A stretch of DNA of 64,000 nucleotides from Arthrobacter sp. U41. GTDB taxonomy: Bacteria; Actinomycetota; Actinomycetes; Actinomycetales; Micrococcaceae. The stretch is from the NCBI RefSeq assembly GCF_007679325.1, contig NZ_VEGI01000001.1, positions 62,001-126,000 of the forward strand. Direction: 5' to 3'. The translations under genes and the position numbers were made by a program. Below are positions 51,984 through 60,877 of the stretch, one piece after another (within the stretch, counting starts at the first letter, position 1; each line of letters begins with the position of its first letter). Below the pieces are notes generated by a model, which was given only the letters and a program-made list of their open reading frames with translations, searched no databases and was not told the origin of the DNA.

Positions 51984-53260
51984 TGGTTCCCTCTTCCCTT
52001 GAGTGATGACCGGCCGTCGCCGCGGATTGCGGCCGCCACTTCCGCCAAAGCCGTGTAGCTGTGTCCGCTGACGAACGCGTCGCAGTAGGGCAGGGCCGCT
52101 GCCATGCCGCCGGCCAGCGGCCGGTAGCCCGGGGCCGCCTTGCGGGGATTGACCCAGATGATCCGGTGCGCCAGGCGCCGCAGCCGCGCCATCTGGACGG
52201 TCACCTGGTCAGGGTCCTCCTGCGCCCAGCCGTCGGAGAAGATCACCACCACCGCGCCCCGGGCCAGCCCGCGGCGGCCGTGCTCGTCGAGGAAATGCCG
52301 GAAGCTGTCGCCGATCCGGGTCCCGCCGGCCCAGTCCGGTGCGGCCACGGCGGCACGGGCCAGGGCTTCGTCCGGGTCGCGCAGCGCCAGTTGCCGGGTG
52401 AGGCGTGTGAGCCGGGTGGAAAAGACGAAGGCCTCGGCGCCGGCCGTCGCCACTGCCCCCTGGAGCAGGGAGACGAAGATGCGCGCATACGGCTCCATGG
52501 ACCCGGAAACATCGCACAACATCACCAGCTTGCGGCGCTGCTCGCGGCGGCGGGCATACAACAGCAGGGTGGTGTCGCTGCCCGAGCGCCGCGCGGCGCG
52601 GACGGTGGCGCGGACATCCAGGCGGGCGCTGCTGTGGGTTGACTTGCGGGTGCGGCGGCTCAGGCGGGTGGGCGTGGCGACCAGCAGCCGGGACGCCAGC
52701 CGCCGGATCTCCAGGACTTCCGCCTCGGTCAGCCGGGCGAAGTTCATCCCGTGCAGCCGCTCCTCGGTGGAAGCCATGGCCAGCACGGCTTCGCGCCCGG
52801 GGGTGTTGCGGTCCCCGGCGGCGTCAGGTCCGGTGGAGGCAATGGCCGGCGCGGTGGGTGGGTGGGCCGGCGCGCGTCCGGGGGCGCGGTCCTCGGCCGG
52901 GGACGGACGGGTGCGTGGCTCCCCGGGGACGGCCGCCGGGGACGCGGCCGGTGCCGCGGCTTTCCGGGGCGGAACGGTGGGGTCGAAGCCGCCGCGGAAT
53001 ACCGCGGCGAAGACGGCGTCGAAGGCCGGGAGCTGCTCGCGCGTGGACACCAGCACCACGCGGGAGGCCCAGTAGAGCGATTCGACGTCGGACGGCGGGA
53101 CCAGGCGGAGGGCCTCGGCCAGCCGGACCGCCCGGTCCGGGGAGCAGGACAGCCCGGCCCGGCGCAGGGCGGTGACAAACGCCGCAGCCAAGGCGGCTGC
53201 CTCCACCACGGGCAAGGCGGCGGCCGTGTGTGGCGGGGTGCCGGCCATCACCGGGCTCAC
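51974..53260 (-). CDS. coxE: CoxE, VWA domain protein
   Basis: The 428-residue protein has a helical N-terminal region, a proline-rich middle, and a von Willebrand A domain with the metal site DVSGS at about 245-249. CoxE works with the AAA+ ATPase CoxD in maturation of the molybdenum-copper centre. The GTG at 53260 gives a 4-bp overlap with coxD; the ATG at 53248 is less likely. Confidence 0.85.
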   Translation of the reverse strand: MSPVMAGTPPHTAAALPVVEAAALAAAFVTALRRAGLSCSPDRAVRLAEALRLVPPSDVESLYWASRVVLVSTREQLPAFDAVFAAVFRGGFDPTVPPRKAAAPAASPAAVPGEPRTRPSPAEDRAPGRAPAHPPTAPAIASTGPDAAGDRNTPGREAVLAMASTEERLHGMNFARLTEAEVLEIRRLASRLLVATPTRLSRRTRKSTHSSARLDVRATVRAARRSGSDTTLLLYARRREQRRKLVMLCDVSGSMEPYARIFVSLLQGAVATAGAEAFVFSTRLTRLTRQLALRDPDEALARAAVAAPDWAGGTRIGDSFRHFLDEHGRRGLARGAVVVIFSDGWAQEDPDQVTVQMARLRRLAHRIIWVNPRKAAPGYRPLAGGMAAALPYCDAFVSGHSYTALAEVAAAIRGDGRSSLKGRGNQCR

Positions 53261-54180
53261 CCGTCCGTCCCGGCCACAAGCCAGTCAGCCCCGCGGGCGC
53301 CGACCAGTTCCAGGTCGTCGCGGTTCTTGACGATCGAGCCCAGGGTCCGGTCCGCCGTCGTGGCGTCGATACGGTCGATGCCCAGCACGGCGAGCGCCGA
53401 CACCCAGTCGATGGCCTCCGAAATCCCCGGCGGCTTGGCGAGGTCCAGGGTGCGCAGCTTCGTGATCACCGCGGCGGCCTGCAGCGCCAGCGGTCCGCTG
53501 CTGGCCGGCACACGGCGGCGGACGATTTCCGCGATCCGCTCCGGGCCGGGATAGTCGATCCAGTGGTAGAGGCAGCGCCGGGTCAGCGCGTCGTGCAGGT
53601 CCCGTGTCCGGTTGGAGGTCAGGATGACGATCGGGGGGTGGGTGGCGCGGATAGTGCCCAGTTCCGGGATGGTGACCGCGGCCTCGGCGAGCAGTTCGAA
53701 GGTGAAGGCCTCGAACTCGGCGTCGGCGCGGTCGATCTCATCCAGCAGGAGAACGGCGGGGCGCGGACCGGGATGCTCGATCGCCTGCAGCAGCGGCCGG
53801 CGCAGCAGGTATTCCGGGCCGAAGAGGTCCGTTTCGGTGACCGCGGCGTCGCGGACTTCGGCCAGCCGGATCCCGAGCATCTGCCGCTGGTGGTTCCACT
53901 CGTAGAGGGCCTCGCCGGCGTCGATCCCCTCATAGCACTGCAGCCGGTACAGGGGTGTGTCCAGCAGCCCGGCCAGGGCCTTCGCCGCCTCGGTCTTGCC
54001 GACGCCGGCCTCGCCCTCGAGCAGGATGGGCTGCGGCAGCCGGACGGCGAGGAACAGCGCCGTGGCCAGCCCGACGTCGGCCAGGTAGTCGCTGCTGTCC
54101 AGCGCCGAGATGAGGGTTGCGACGTCGGGGATCCGCCGCTGGACGTCCTCCTCCGCTCCGCTGCGCGACGGTGTGCTCAC
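53257..54180 (-). CDS. coxD: CoxD, MoxR-type AAA+ ATPase
   Basis: The 307-residue ATPase has Walker A GEAGVGKTE (about 56-64), Walker B LLLDEID and the arginine-finger region TSNRTRDLHDALTRRCLYHW. CoxD is needed to sulfurate and copper-load the Mo centre of CO dehydrogenase in Oligotropha. It overlaps mocA by 4 bp. Confidence 0.9.
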   Translation of the reverse strand: MSTPSRSGAEEDVQRRIPDVATLISALDSSDYLADVGLATALFLAVRLPQPILLEGEAGVGKTEAAKALAGLLDTPLYRLQCYEGIDAGEALYEWNHQRQMLGIRLAEVRDAAVTETDLFGPEYLLRRPLLQAIEHPGPRPAVLLLDEIDRADAEFEAFTFELLAEAAVTIPELGTIRATHPPIVILTSNRTRDLHDALTRRCLYHWIDYPGPERIAEIVRRRVPASSGPLALQAAAVITKLRTLDLAKPPGISEAIDWVSALAVLGIDRIDATTADRTLGSIVKNRDDLELVGARGADWLVAGTDG

Positions 54181-54839
54181 AGCGCCCCCTCCAGAACGGC
54201 AAGGACCCGGCGGTAGTCCTCTTCGGTGTCAACGTCCGGGGGCACCGCGCCCGGCACGGCGAGTTCGACGACGTCGTCCGCCCGCTGCTCCAGCAGCTTC
54301 CAGACCGCCTTGTCGCCGTGCAGGCCGGCCAGCTCCGGGAACATCCGCCGGGTGAACGCCATAGGGTGGCCGACGCCGTCGGCGTAGCGGCAGACGGCGA
54401 TGCCCGGGGCGCCCCGGCGCCGTGGCACGGAAGCGGCCGGCTTCCCGGTTAAAAGGAGTTCCAGGAGTGCCCGCGCGTTGCCGGCCAGGACACCGGGCTG
54501 GTCACCGAGCAGCAGGACCACGGCGTCCGTGTCCGGGTGGAGCGCGTTGATGCCGGCGGCGATCGAGGAGGCGCAGCCGGCACCGAAGTCCGGATTGAGC
54601 GCGATGTCGCAGCCGGTGGTGTCGACTGTGCGCTGCACGTCCGCGGCCGCGCCGCCCAGGGCCAGCACCGTCTGGTCAAAGCCGCAGTCCCGGGCGGTCT
54701 TCAGGACGGCGTCGAGGAGTACGCCGCGTCCGTAGGGGAGCAGTTGCTTGGGCCGGCCCAGGCGGCGGGAGGCCCCGGCCGCGAGGATCAGCCCTGCCGT
54801 CCGGTGCTGTGCGGGGGTGTGTTCAGAGGGTGAGGGCAT
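54177..54839 (-). CDS. mocA: MocA-like molybdopterin cytidylyltransferase
   Basis: The 220-residue NTP transferase has LILAAGASRRLGRPKQLLPY at the start and a later LLLGDQPG metal-binding motif. MocA adds CMP to molybdopterin, giving the MCD cofactor that CO dehydrogenase uses. The ATG overlaps the xdhC-YHS gene by 17 bp. Its presence inside the operon supports a full dedicated maturation set. Confidence 0.85.
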   Translation of the reverse strand: MPSPSEHTPAQHRTAGLILAAGASRRLGRPKQLLPYGRGVLLDAVLKTARDCGFDQTVLALGGAAADVQRTVDTTGCDIALNPDFGAGCASSIAAGINALHPDTDAVVLLLGDQPGVLAGNARALLELLLTGKPAASVPRRRGAPGIAVCRYADGVGHPMAFTRRMFPELAGLHGDKAVWKLLEQRADDVVELAVPGAVPPDVDTEEDYRRVLAVLEGAL

Positions 54840-55770
54840 AACGCTCCGGATCTTTGCGGAAGGCGGCGCGGCAGCCGGGCGAGCAGAAGTAGACGGTGAC
54901 GCCGTTGTGTTCGATCTGCAGGGAGGATTCCACGGCCGGGACGGTCATGCCGCAGACAGGATCGATTGCGGTCGCCGGAACGGCCGCCAGCGCCGTCTCT
55001 TCGCGCGCGGCAGCGTCAGGGGACAGCGGGGCCGGGGCCGTGGTCCGGGACGTCGCCCGTTCCTGGATGAGCTGGGCCAGGATCGACAGCGCGATCTCCC
55101 CGGGGGTGCGGGCACCCAGCCGCAGCCCCGCCGGGGTGAAGACCCGCGAGCGCTGCTCCGGGTCGACGTCGAGCGACTCCAGCACCGCAGCGCCCCGCGT
55201 CCCGCTGGCCACCAGCGCGACATACGGGACTTCGGCGCGCAGGGCCGCCTCCAGCGCGGCTTCCTCGGCTTTGCCGTGCGAGGCCACAATCAGCGCGGCA
55301 TCCCCGGCCTGCGGACGGGCGGAATCGCCGTCGATGAGTTCCACGGCCAGGCCCACGCCGGCGCCGAGGGTCGCGAGGGCCTGCGCCACCGGGGTGGTGC
55401 CGACCACAAGCACCCGGGGAGCAGGGATCCGGGGCTGGAGGAAGATTTCGATGGCCCCGCCGCTCAGGCAGGGGTTGGACACCTCCACCGCGCCTTCCCC
55501 GGCGGTGCGGGACGGTTCGCCGGGGACCACGCGCAGCAGCAGGGGTTCCTGGGACGCCAGGACCTGCAGGCTGTATTCGCGGACCGAGGATTCCACGCAG
55601 TTCCCGCCGACGAAGCCCAGGATGTCGCCGCCGGGCATCACCAGGGCGGTATCCCCGGCGTGGGCGCTGGTGGGGTGTTGGGCGCGGACCACCGTGGCGT
55701 GCACGAACGGCTCACGGCGGGAGGCGAGGTCATTCGCCCGGGCCGCGAGGGTATCTGCCATCGTAGTCAT
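54823..55770 (-). CDS. XdhC-YHS fusion protein
   Basis: The 315-residue protein has an XdhC-type N-terminal part (GGNCVESSVREY, CLSGGAIEIFLQP, a Rossmann-like VLVVGTTPVAQAL). A C-terminal YHS domain lies at about 267-315 with DPVCGM and YFCSPGCRAAF. YHS/TRASH cysteine domains bind metals, often copper. Because CO dehydrogenase has a Mo-Cu centre, this fusion could supply copper (inference). One base separates it from the coxL stop. A second, YHS-free XdhC (coxF) closes the operon. Confidence 0.8.
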   Translation of the reverse strand: MTTMADTLAARANDLASRREPFVHATVVRAQHPTSAHAGDTALVMPGGDILGFVGGNCVESSVREYSLQVLASQEPLLLRVVPGEPSRTAGEGAVEVSNPCLSGGAIEIFLQPRIPAPRVLVVGTTPVAQALATLGAGVGLAVELIDGDSARPQAGDAALIVASHGKAEEAALEAALRAEVPYVALVASGTRGAAVLESLDVDPEQRSRVFTPAGLRLGARTPGEIALSILAQLIQERATSRTTAPAPLSPDAAAREETALAAVPATAIDPVCGMTVPAVESSLQIEHNGVTVYFCSPGCRAAFRKDPERYALTL

Positions 55771-55771
55771 G

Positions 55772-58165
55772 TCAGATCGGCGGTGTTGCCCGGCCCTGCA
55801 TGGCGGCCCAGACCCGGGCCGGTGTGCAGGGCATGTCCATGTGGACCACTCCGTAGGGGGCCAGCGCGTCCACGACGGCGTTCACGATCGCCGGCGGTGA
55901 GCCCACGGTGGCGGACTCACCGATGCCCTTGGCGCCGATGGGGTGGTGCGGGGACGGGGTGACGGTGAAGCCCGTCTCCCAGTCGGGCACTTCCATGGCG
56001 GTGGGGATCAGGTAGTCCATAAAGGACCCGCCCAGGCAGTTGCCGTCGGCGTCGAACTCGATAATCTCCATCAGGGCCATCCCGACGCCGTCGGTCAGGC
56101 CGCCGTGCACCTGGCCCTCGATGATCATCGGGTTGATCCGGGTGCCGCAGTCGTCCACCGCAATGAAGCGGCGCACCTTCACGTGCCCGGTGCCCGGATC
56201 GACGTCGACCACGCAGATATAGGCGCCGAACGGGAACGTGAGGTTCGGCGGGTCATAAGTGACCTCGGCGTCGAGGTTGCCGTCGACCCCCTCGGGCAGG
56301 GTCATGGTGCCGTGGGCGGCCATGGCGACCTCGGAGATGGTCTTTCCTGCGCTGGGATCGCCCTTGACGAACCAGCGGCCCTTCTCCCATTCAAGGTCGT
56401 CCGGCCGGGTCTCCAGCATGGCGGCCGCGATCAGTTTCGCCTTCTCCCGCACCTTGCGCGCGACGAGGGCGACGGCGCCGCCGCTCACCGGCGTCGAGCG
56501 GCTCCCGTACGTGCCGAGGCCGAACGGCGTCTGGTCGGTGTCGCCGTGGACGACGTCGATGTCCTCCGGCGGGATCCCGAGCTCCTCGGCCACGATCTGC
56601 GCGAAAGTGGTCTCGTGGCCCTGCCCCTGGCTTTGCACGGAGAGCCGGACCACGGCCTTGCCGGTGGGATGGACCCGCAGTTCGGCGCCGTCGGCCATAC
56701 CCAGGCCCACGATGTCGAAGTGTTTGCGCGGGCCGGCGCCCACGGTTTCGGTGAAGAAGGAGACACCGATCCCCATCAGTTCGCCGCGCTCGCGCTTTTC
56801 CCGCTGCTCGCGGCGGAGGTCGTCGTAGCCGGCCAGCTTCATGGAAAGCCGCATGGCGGGCTCGTAGTCGCCGGAGTCGTACACCCAGCCGGTCTTGTTG
56901 GCGTAGGGGAACTGCTCGGGCTTGATGAAGTTCTTCAGCCGCAGTTCCGCCGGATCCATCTCGAGCTTGCGGGCCAGGATGTCCACCATCCGTTCGACGA
57001 GGTACACGGCCTCGGTGACGCGGAAGGAACAGGCATAGGCGACGCCGCCCGGTGCCTTGTTCGTGTAGACGCCGGTGACGCTGCAGTAGGCGGCCTTGAT
57101 GTCGTAGCTGCCCGTGAAGATGGAGAAGAAACCGGCGGGATACTTGGTGGGCTGGGCGGTGGCGTTGAACGCGCCGTGATCGGCCAGGACGTTGGTGCGC
57201 AGCGCGAGGATCTTGCCGTCCTTGGTGGCCGCGATCTCGCCCTGCATGATGTAGTCCCGGGCGAAGGAGGTGGACATCAGGTTCTCCGAACGGTCCTCCA
57301 CCCATTTCACCGGCCGGCCGGTGACGATCGAACCGACGACGGCGAGGATATAGCCGGGGTAGATGCCCACTTTGTTGCCGAAGCCGCCGCCAATATCCGG
57401 GGAGATCACGCGGATCTTGTGCTCCGGGATCCCGGCGACGATCGCGAACAGTGTGCGGTGGGCGTGCGGGGCCTGGGTGGTTTCGTACAGGGTCAGTTTC
57501 CCGTCGATGGCGTCGAAGTCGGCAATCGCGCCGCAGGTCTCCATCGGGGCCGGGTGCACGCGGGGATAGACCATCTCCTGGGAGACGACGACGTCGGCGC
57601 TCGCGAACACGGCCTCGGTTTCGGCTTTGTCGCCCATATCCCAGTCGAAGATGTGGTTGTCGGTCCGGCCCTCGATCTCGTCGCGGATCACGGGGGCGTC
57701 GGCGTCGAGCGCTTTCCGGGCGTCGATGACCGGGGGGAGGACGTCGTATTCGACCTCGATCAGTTCCAGCGCGTCGCGGGCGGCGTAGCGGTCCTCGGCC
57801 ACGACGAACGCGACCTCCTGGCCCTGGAAGCGCACCTTGTCGGTCACCAGGACGGCCTGGACGTCCGCGGAGAGGGTGGGGGCCCAGGCGAGCTTGAGGC
57901 CGAGCAGGTCCTTGCCGGTGATCACGGCGAGGACCTTGGGGTGGGCCAGGGCGTTGGTGGTGTCGATGGAGACCAGCCGGGCGTGCGCCACGGGGGCGCG
58001 CAGGATGGCGCCGTGCAGCATGCCGGGCAGGACGATGTCGTCCAGGTAGTTGCCCTTGCCGCGGACAAAGCGCGGATCTTCCTTCCGCTGGATCCGGCCG
58101 TAGCCGATCGGGCGGTCCTCGTCGCCGGCCGCCGGGTTGCCGGGCCGTTCATGGATGACGGTCAT
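55772..58165 (-). CDS. coxL: Form I CO dehydrogenase large subunit
   Basis: The 797-residue molybdenum hydroxylase has the form I active-site motif AYACSFR (376-382, Cys379), which fits the AYXCSFR signature for true CO dehydrogenases, plus the Mo-binding blocks GGGFGNK and GQGHETTFAQI and the C-terminal GAKGIGES. It oxidises CO to CO2. The start ATG overlaps the coxS stop as ATGA. Upstream readings lie over coxS in another frame. The gene order M-S-L is that of form I operons. Confidence 0.95.
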   Translation of the reverse strand: MTVIHERPGNPAAGDEDRPIGYGRIQRKEDPRFVRGKGNYLDDIVLPGMLHGAILRAPVAHARLVSIDTTNALAHPKVLAVITGKDLLGLKLAWAPTLSADVQAVLVTDKVRFQGQEVAFVVAEDRYAARDALELIEVEYDVLPPVIDARKALDADAPVIRDEIEGRTDNHIFDWDMGDKAETEAVFASADVVVSQEMVYPRVHPAPMETCGAIADFDAIDGKLTLYETTQAPHAHRTLFAIVAGIPEHKIRVISPDIGGGFGNKVGIYPGYILAVVGSIVTGRPVKWVEDRSENLMSTSFARDYIMQGEIAATKDGKILALRTNVLADHGAFNATAQPTKYPAGFFSIFTGSYDIKAAYCSVTGVYTNKAPGGVAYACSFRVTEAVYLVERMVDILARKLEMDPAELRLKNFIKPEQFPYANKTGWVYDSGDYEPAMRLSMKLAGYDDLRREQREKRERGELMGIGVSFFTETVGAGPRKHFDIVGLGMADGAELRVHPTGKAVVRLSVQSQGQGHETTFAQIVAEELGIPPEDIDVVHGDTDQTPFGLGTYGSRSTPVSGGAVALVARKVREKAKLIAAAMLETRPDDLEWEKGRWFVKGDPSAGKTISEVAMAAHGTMTLPEGVDGNLDAEVTYDPPNLTFPFGAYICVVDVDPGTGHVKVRRFIAVDDCGTRINPMIIEGQVHGGLTDGVGMALMEIIEFDADGNCLGGSFMDYLIPTAMEVPDWETGFTVTPSPHHPIGAKGIGESATVGSPPAIVNAVVDALAPYGVVHMDMPCTPARVWAAMQGRATPPI

Positions 58166-58722
58166 GCCTTCACCTCTGTGTCTTGTATCTGCGCCGGGAT
58201 GTCCTCGACGACGGTGTCCGTGCCGTCGATGACGTCGGCTGCCGTGGGGTCGCTGTCGCCGCCGGCCGGGTGGGCGGCGGCCCACTGCACCGACCGGACG
58301 ATGGTGGCGTAGCCGGTGCACCGGCAGATCTGGCCCGATATGGCCTGCCGGATCTCGGTGGTGTCCGGGTGGGGGTTTTTGTCGAGCAGGGCACGCGCGG
58401 TCAGCATCATGCCGGGGGTGCAGAAGCCGCACTGCAGCCCGTGTTCCTCCATAAAGCCCTGCTGGACGGGGTCCAGCGTTCCGCCGTTGGCGAGCCCCTC
58501 GACCGTGCGGATGTCGTGTCCAGCGGCCATGGCCGCGAGCACGGTGCAGGACTTCACCGGCTGGCCGTCCATCAGGACCACGCACGTGCCGCAGTTGCTG
58601 GTGTCGCATCCCCAGTGGGTGCCGGTCAGGCCGAGGACCTCGCGGATGTAGTGGACCAGGAGCACGCGGGGCTCAATGTCGGACGTGACTTCGTTGCCGT
58701 TGACGGTCATGCTGATCTGCAT
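58162..58722 (-). CDS. coxS: CO dehydrogenase small [2Fe-2S] subunit
   Basis: The 186-residue protein has the two [2Fe-2S] cluster sites of molybdenum hydroxylases: a plant-type ferredoxin site (CDTSNCGTC ... C) at about 40-60 and the helical site (CGFCTPGM ... CRCTGY). It carries electrons from the Mo site to FAD. It is 5 bp after coxM and overlaps coxL by 4 bp. The C-terminal 35 residues extend past the family norm. Confidence 0.95.
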   Translation of the reverse strand: MQISMTVNGNEVTSDIEPRVLLVHYIREVLGLTGTHWGCDTSNCGTCVVLMDGQPVKSCTVLAAMAAGHDIRTVEGLANGGTLDPVQQGFMEEHGLQCGFCTPGMMLTARALLDKNPHPDTTEIRQAISGQICRCTGYATIVRSVQWAAAHPAGGDSDPTAADVIDGTDTVVEDIPAQIQDTEVKA

Positions 58723-58727
58723 CCGCT

Positions 58728-59606
58728 TCAGCCTTCCTGTGTCTGGGCGGCGCGGGCACAGGCCCGTCGCAGGACCCGCCGGGTGAGTTCGTCGGCGAGA
58801 TGCCGTTTGTAGTCAATCGGTCCGCGCTGGTCGGCCACCGGGTCGCTGGCCGCGGCGGCCAGGCGTGCCGCCTCCGCGAAGAGTTCCTCCCCGGGCTGCC
58901 GGCCGCGGAGCAGTTCCGCGACCCCGGCGACCGTGTGGTCGAGTCCGAGGGCCGTGAGCCCGACGGCGGCGTCGGCGATGGTGCCGTCCTCCGCGAGGGT
59001 CACGGACGCGCCGGCGGCGCCGACGGCCCAGTCGCCCACGCGGCGTTCGACTTTCTCGTAGGCGCTGCCGGACCGGGGCCGGACCGGGAAGCGCAGCTCA
59101 CACAGCAGTTCGTCCTGGCCCACCGCCGTCTCATAGGGTCCGCGGTGGAAGTCGGCCATCGCCAGGATGCGCTCGCCGGCCGGTCCCCGGATCACGGCTT
59201 CGGCGCCGAGGACATCGCAGACCGTGGAAAGATCCTCTGCCGGGTCGGCCTGGCAGAGCGAGCCGCCGATGGTTCCCCGGTTCCGCACGATCGGATCCGC
59301 GATCACGGCTTCCGCGTCCCGGACGATGGGGAAGAGCGCCGCGACCTCGTCCGACTCCAGCAGGGTGGTGTGCCGGGTCAGGGCGCCGATGCGCAGTTTG
59401 TCGCCCTGGCGCAGGATGAAGTCGAGTTCATAGAGGTCGTTGATGTCGATCAGCCACTCGGGCCGGGAGAGCCGGAGCTTCATCATCGGCAGGAGGCTGT
59501 GGCCCCCGGCGACGACTCTCGATTCCGGGCCGTGGCGGGAGAGGAGTTCGAGGGCGTTGTCGACGGACGTGGCCCGCACATAGTCGAAAGGAGCCGGAAT
59601 CTGCAT
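58728..59606 (-). CDS. coxM: CO dehydrogenase FAD-binding medium subunit
   Basis: The 292-residue subunit has the FAD motifs AGGHSLLP (about 34) and TIGGSLCQADPAED (about 110), and a C-terminal CO_deh_flav_C domain. It hands electrons to the quinone pool. The ATG at 59606 has AGGG upstream and opens on MQIPAPFDYVRA, the family start; ten upstream codons are dropped. It is the first gene of the operon. Confidence 0.95.
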   Translation of the reverse strand: MQIPAPFDYVRATSVDNALELLSRHGPESRVVAGGHSLLPMMKLRLSRPEWLIDINDLYELDFILRQGDKLRIGALTRHTTLLESDEVAALFPIVRDAEAVIADPIVRNRGTIGGSLCQADPAEDLSTVCDVLGAEAVIRGPAGERILAMADFHRGPYETAVGQDELLCELRFPVRPRSGSAYEKVERRVGDWAVGAAGASVTLAEDGTIADAAVGLTALGLDHTVAGVAELLRGRQPGEELFAEAARLAAAASDPVADQRGPIDYKRHLADELTRRVLRRACARAAQTQEG

Positions 59607-59661
59607 AGTCCCTACCTCACTCCAGGGCGCTGGCAACGTCGCGCAGCACCGGTGTGAGGTC

Positions 59662-59691
59662 AGTCTTGCCCCGCCTGATACGGAGTGTCAA
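59662..59691 (-). promoter_or_regulatory. Candidate cox operon promoter
   Basis: On the minus strand a perfect TTGACA (59686-59691) is followed after 18 bases by AAGACT (59662-59667). The -10 is weak, typical of an activator-dependent promoter. The LysR inverted repeat stands just upstream of the -35. Confidence 0.5.
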
Positions 59692-59694
59692 TAT

Positions 59695-59718
59695 CGTCAT
59701 AAGCGAAAGGTTATGACG
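59695..59718. promoter_or_regulatory. LysR-type inverted repeat between cox and lysR genes
   Basis: CGTCATAA and TTATGACG are perfect eight-base arms around eight bases. The spacing fits a LysR box. It lies three bases upstream of the cox -35 and two bases before the GTG of the regulator gene, so one site could activate cox and repress lysR. Confidence 0.65.
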
Positions 59719-59720
59719 CC

Positions 59721-60707
59721 GTGTCGATGACATTGAGCCAGCTCCGAACGTTCGCCCTGGTGGCCCGCCTGGGCTCGCTGCACGCTGCCGCGGAGGTCCT
59801 CGGTGTCAGCGAACCGGCGGTGTCCTCGGCCCTGGCCGCGCTCCGGCAGGACCTCGGCGATCCGCTGTTCGTCCGGGCCGGGGGCGGGATCGCGCTGACC
59901 CCGGGAGGCCGGGCGCTGGCCGACTACGCCCAGGACATCGTGGGGCTGGCGGACCAGGCCCGCTGGGAAGTCTCCAACGCCCAGAACGACGCCGGACGGC
60001 TGAAGATCGCCTCGACCGCGCCCTTTGCCGAACATGCGGCAGGCCGCCTGCTGGACCTCTTCACCAAACGCGTCCCCGGCGCGTCCGTGGACGTGGTGGT
60101 GGAGTCTGCGGAGGACCTGGCCTCGCTCCTGCAGGAACGCGCCTACGACATTGCCCTCGGGGCCCGGCCGACGCCGCCGGCCGGTACCGCGGTGACGGAA
60201 CTCCACCTGGAGAGCGTGCCCTTCCTGCGCTACCAGCGCGCCCTGGTGGCGGCGGCGTCGCATCCGCTGGCTCCGCTGCACGGACCGATTTCCGTCGCCC
60301 GGCTCCTGGACCGGCCGTGGTTCGCCGGACCGGCGGGTATCCAGGACAGCTCGGAGGAGGGACGATGGCTGGCGTCGATGGGCGTGGCGCCGGAGATCAT
60401 CAGGCTCAGCAGCGAGACGGAAGCCCTCGCTGCCGTGCGGGCGGGGGAGGGCATCATGCTGGCGCTCGGCCATGTTGTCCGGGCCGACATCCAGGCCGGG
60501 GTCCTGGTGCGGCTGCCCGTCGTCGGGACACCGGTCACCGGCCTGTGGTGGGCCACCACACTGGACCATCGCCGGACCACCACCATGGCCCGGACGCTGC
60601 AGCGCTTCGCCGGAACCGCGGAGGCCACAGCCGCCATGGTGGCCCCCGGCGGCTCGCGGGGCCTGGAGCGCCGCGGGTCGAAGTTCCACGTCGCGCTGTG
60701 GAGCTGA
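59721..60707 (+). CDS. LysR-type regulator of the cox operon
   Basis: The 328-residue protein has a LysR winged helix (LSQLRTFALVARLGSLHAAAEVLGVSEPAVSSALAALRQDLGDPLF) and a LysR substrate domain. It is divergent from coxM and the two share the inverted repeat at 59695-59718. The start is the GTG at 59721 or the ATG at 59727. The inducer is unknown. Few form I cox operons have a well-studied regulator. Confidence 0.9.
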   Translation: MSMTLSQLRTFALVARLGSLHAAAEVLGVSEPAVSSALAALRQDLGDPLFVRAGGGIALTPGGRALADYAQDIVGLADQARWEVSNAQNDAGRLKIASTAPFAEHAAGRLLDLFTKRVPGASVDVVVESAEDLASLLQERAYDIALGARPTPPAGTAVTELHLESVPFLRYQRALVAAASHPLAPLHGPISVARLLDRPWFAGPAGIQDSSEEGRWLASMGVAPEIIRLSSETEALAAVRAGEGIMLALGHVVRADIQAGVLVRLPVVGTPVTGLWWATTLDHRRTTTMARTLQRFAGTAEATAAMVAPGGSRGLERRGSKFHVALWS

Positions 60708-60877
60708 CGCAGCATCGCGAGCCGGCGCCCCGGCGTCGGACTGTCCCCGGTGGACTTTTCGACGCGGACCTTTTTCGCTGCGCTGTGTCCCTGTGTCGCG
60801 TTGCGGATCGCGGGGGTCGGTGCTAACCCTTGTGGGGGTACGCGATCAACTGACGCGCCCTACGAAGAGGAGTAACC
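60708..60877. other. Intergenic stretch of 170 bp
   Basis: It holds the end of the LysR transcript and the promoter and leader of the DUF6457 gene. A small GTCC/GGAC hairpin followed by TTTT lies near 60743-60758 and may be a weak terminator. GAAGAGGAG precedes the next ATG. Confidence 0.4.

Noticed and set aside
55943..58312. A 789-codon open frame on the plus strand opposite coxL
   Set aside because: It mirrors coxL codon structure in GC-rich DNA, has no ribosome binding site, and its protein is His/Gly/Asp-rich without any family pattern.
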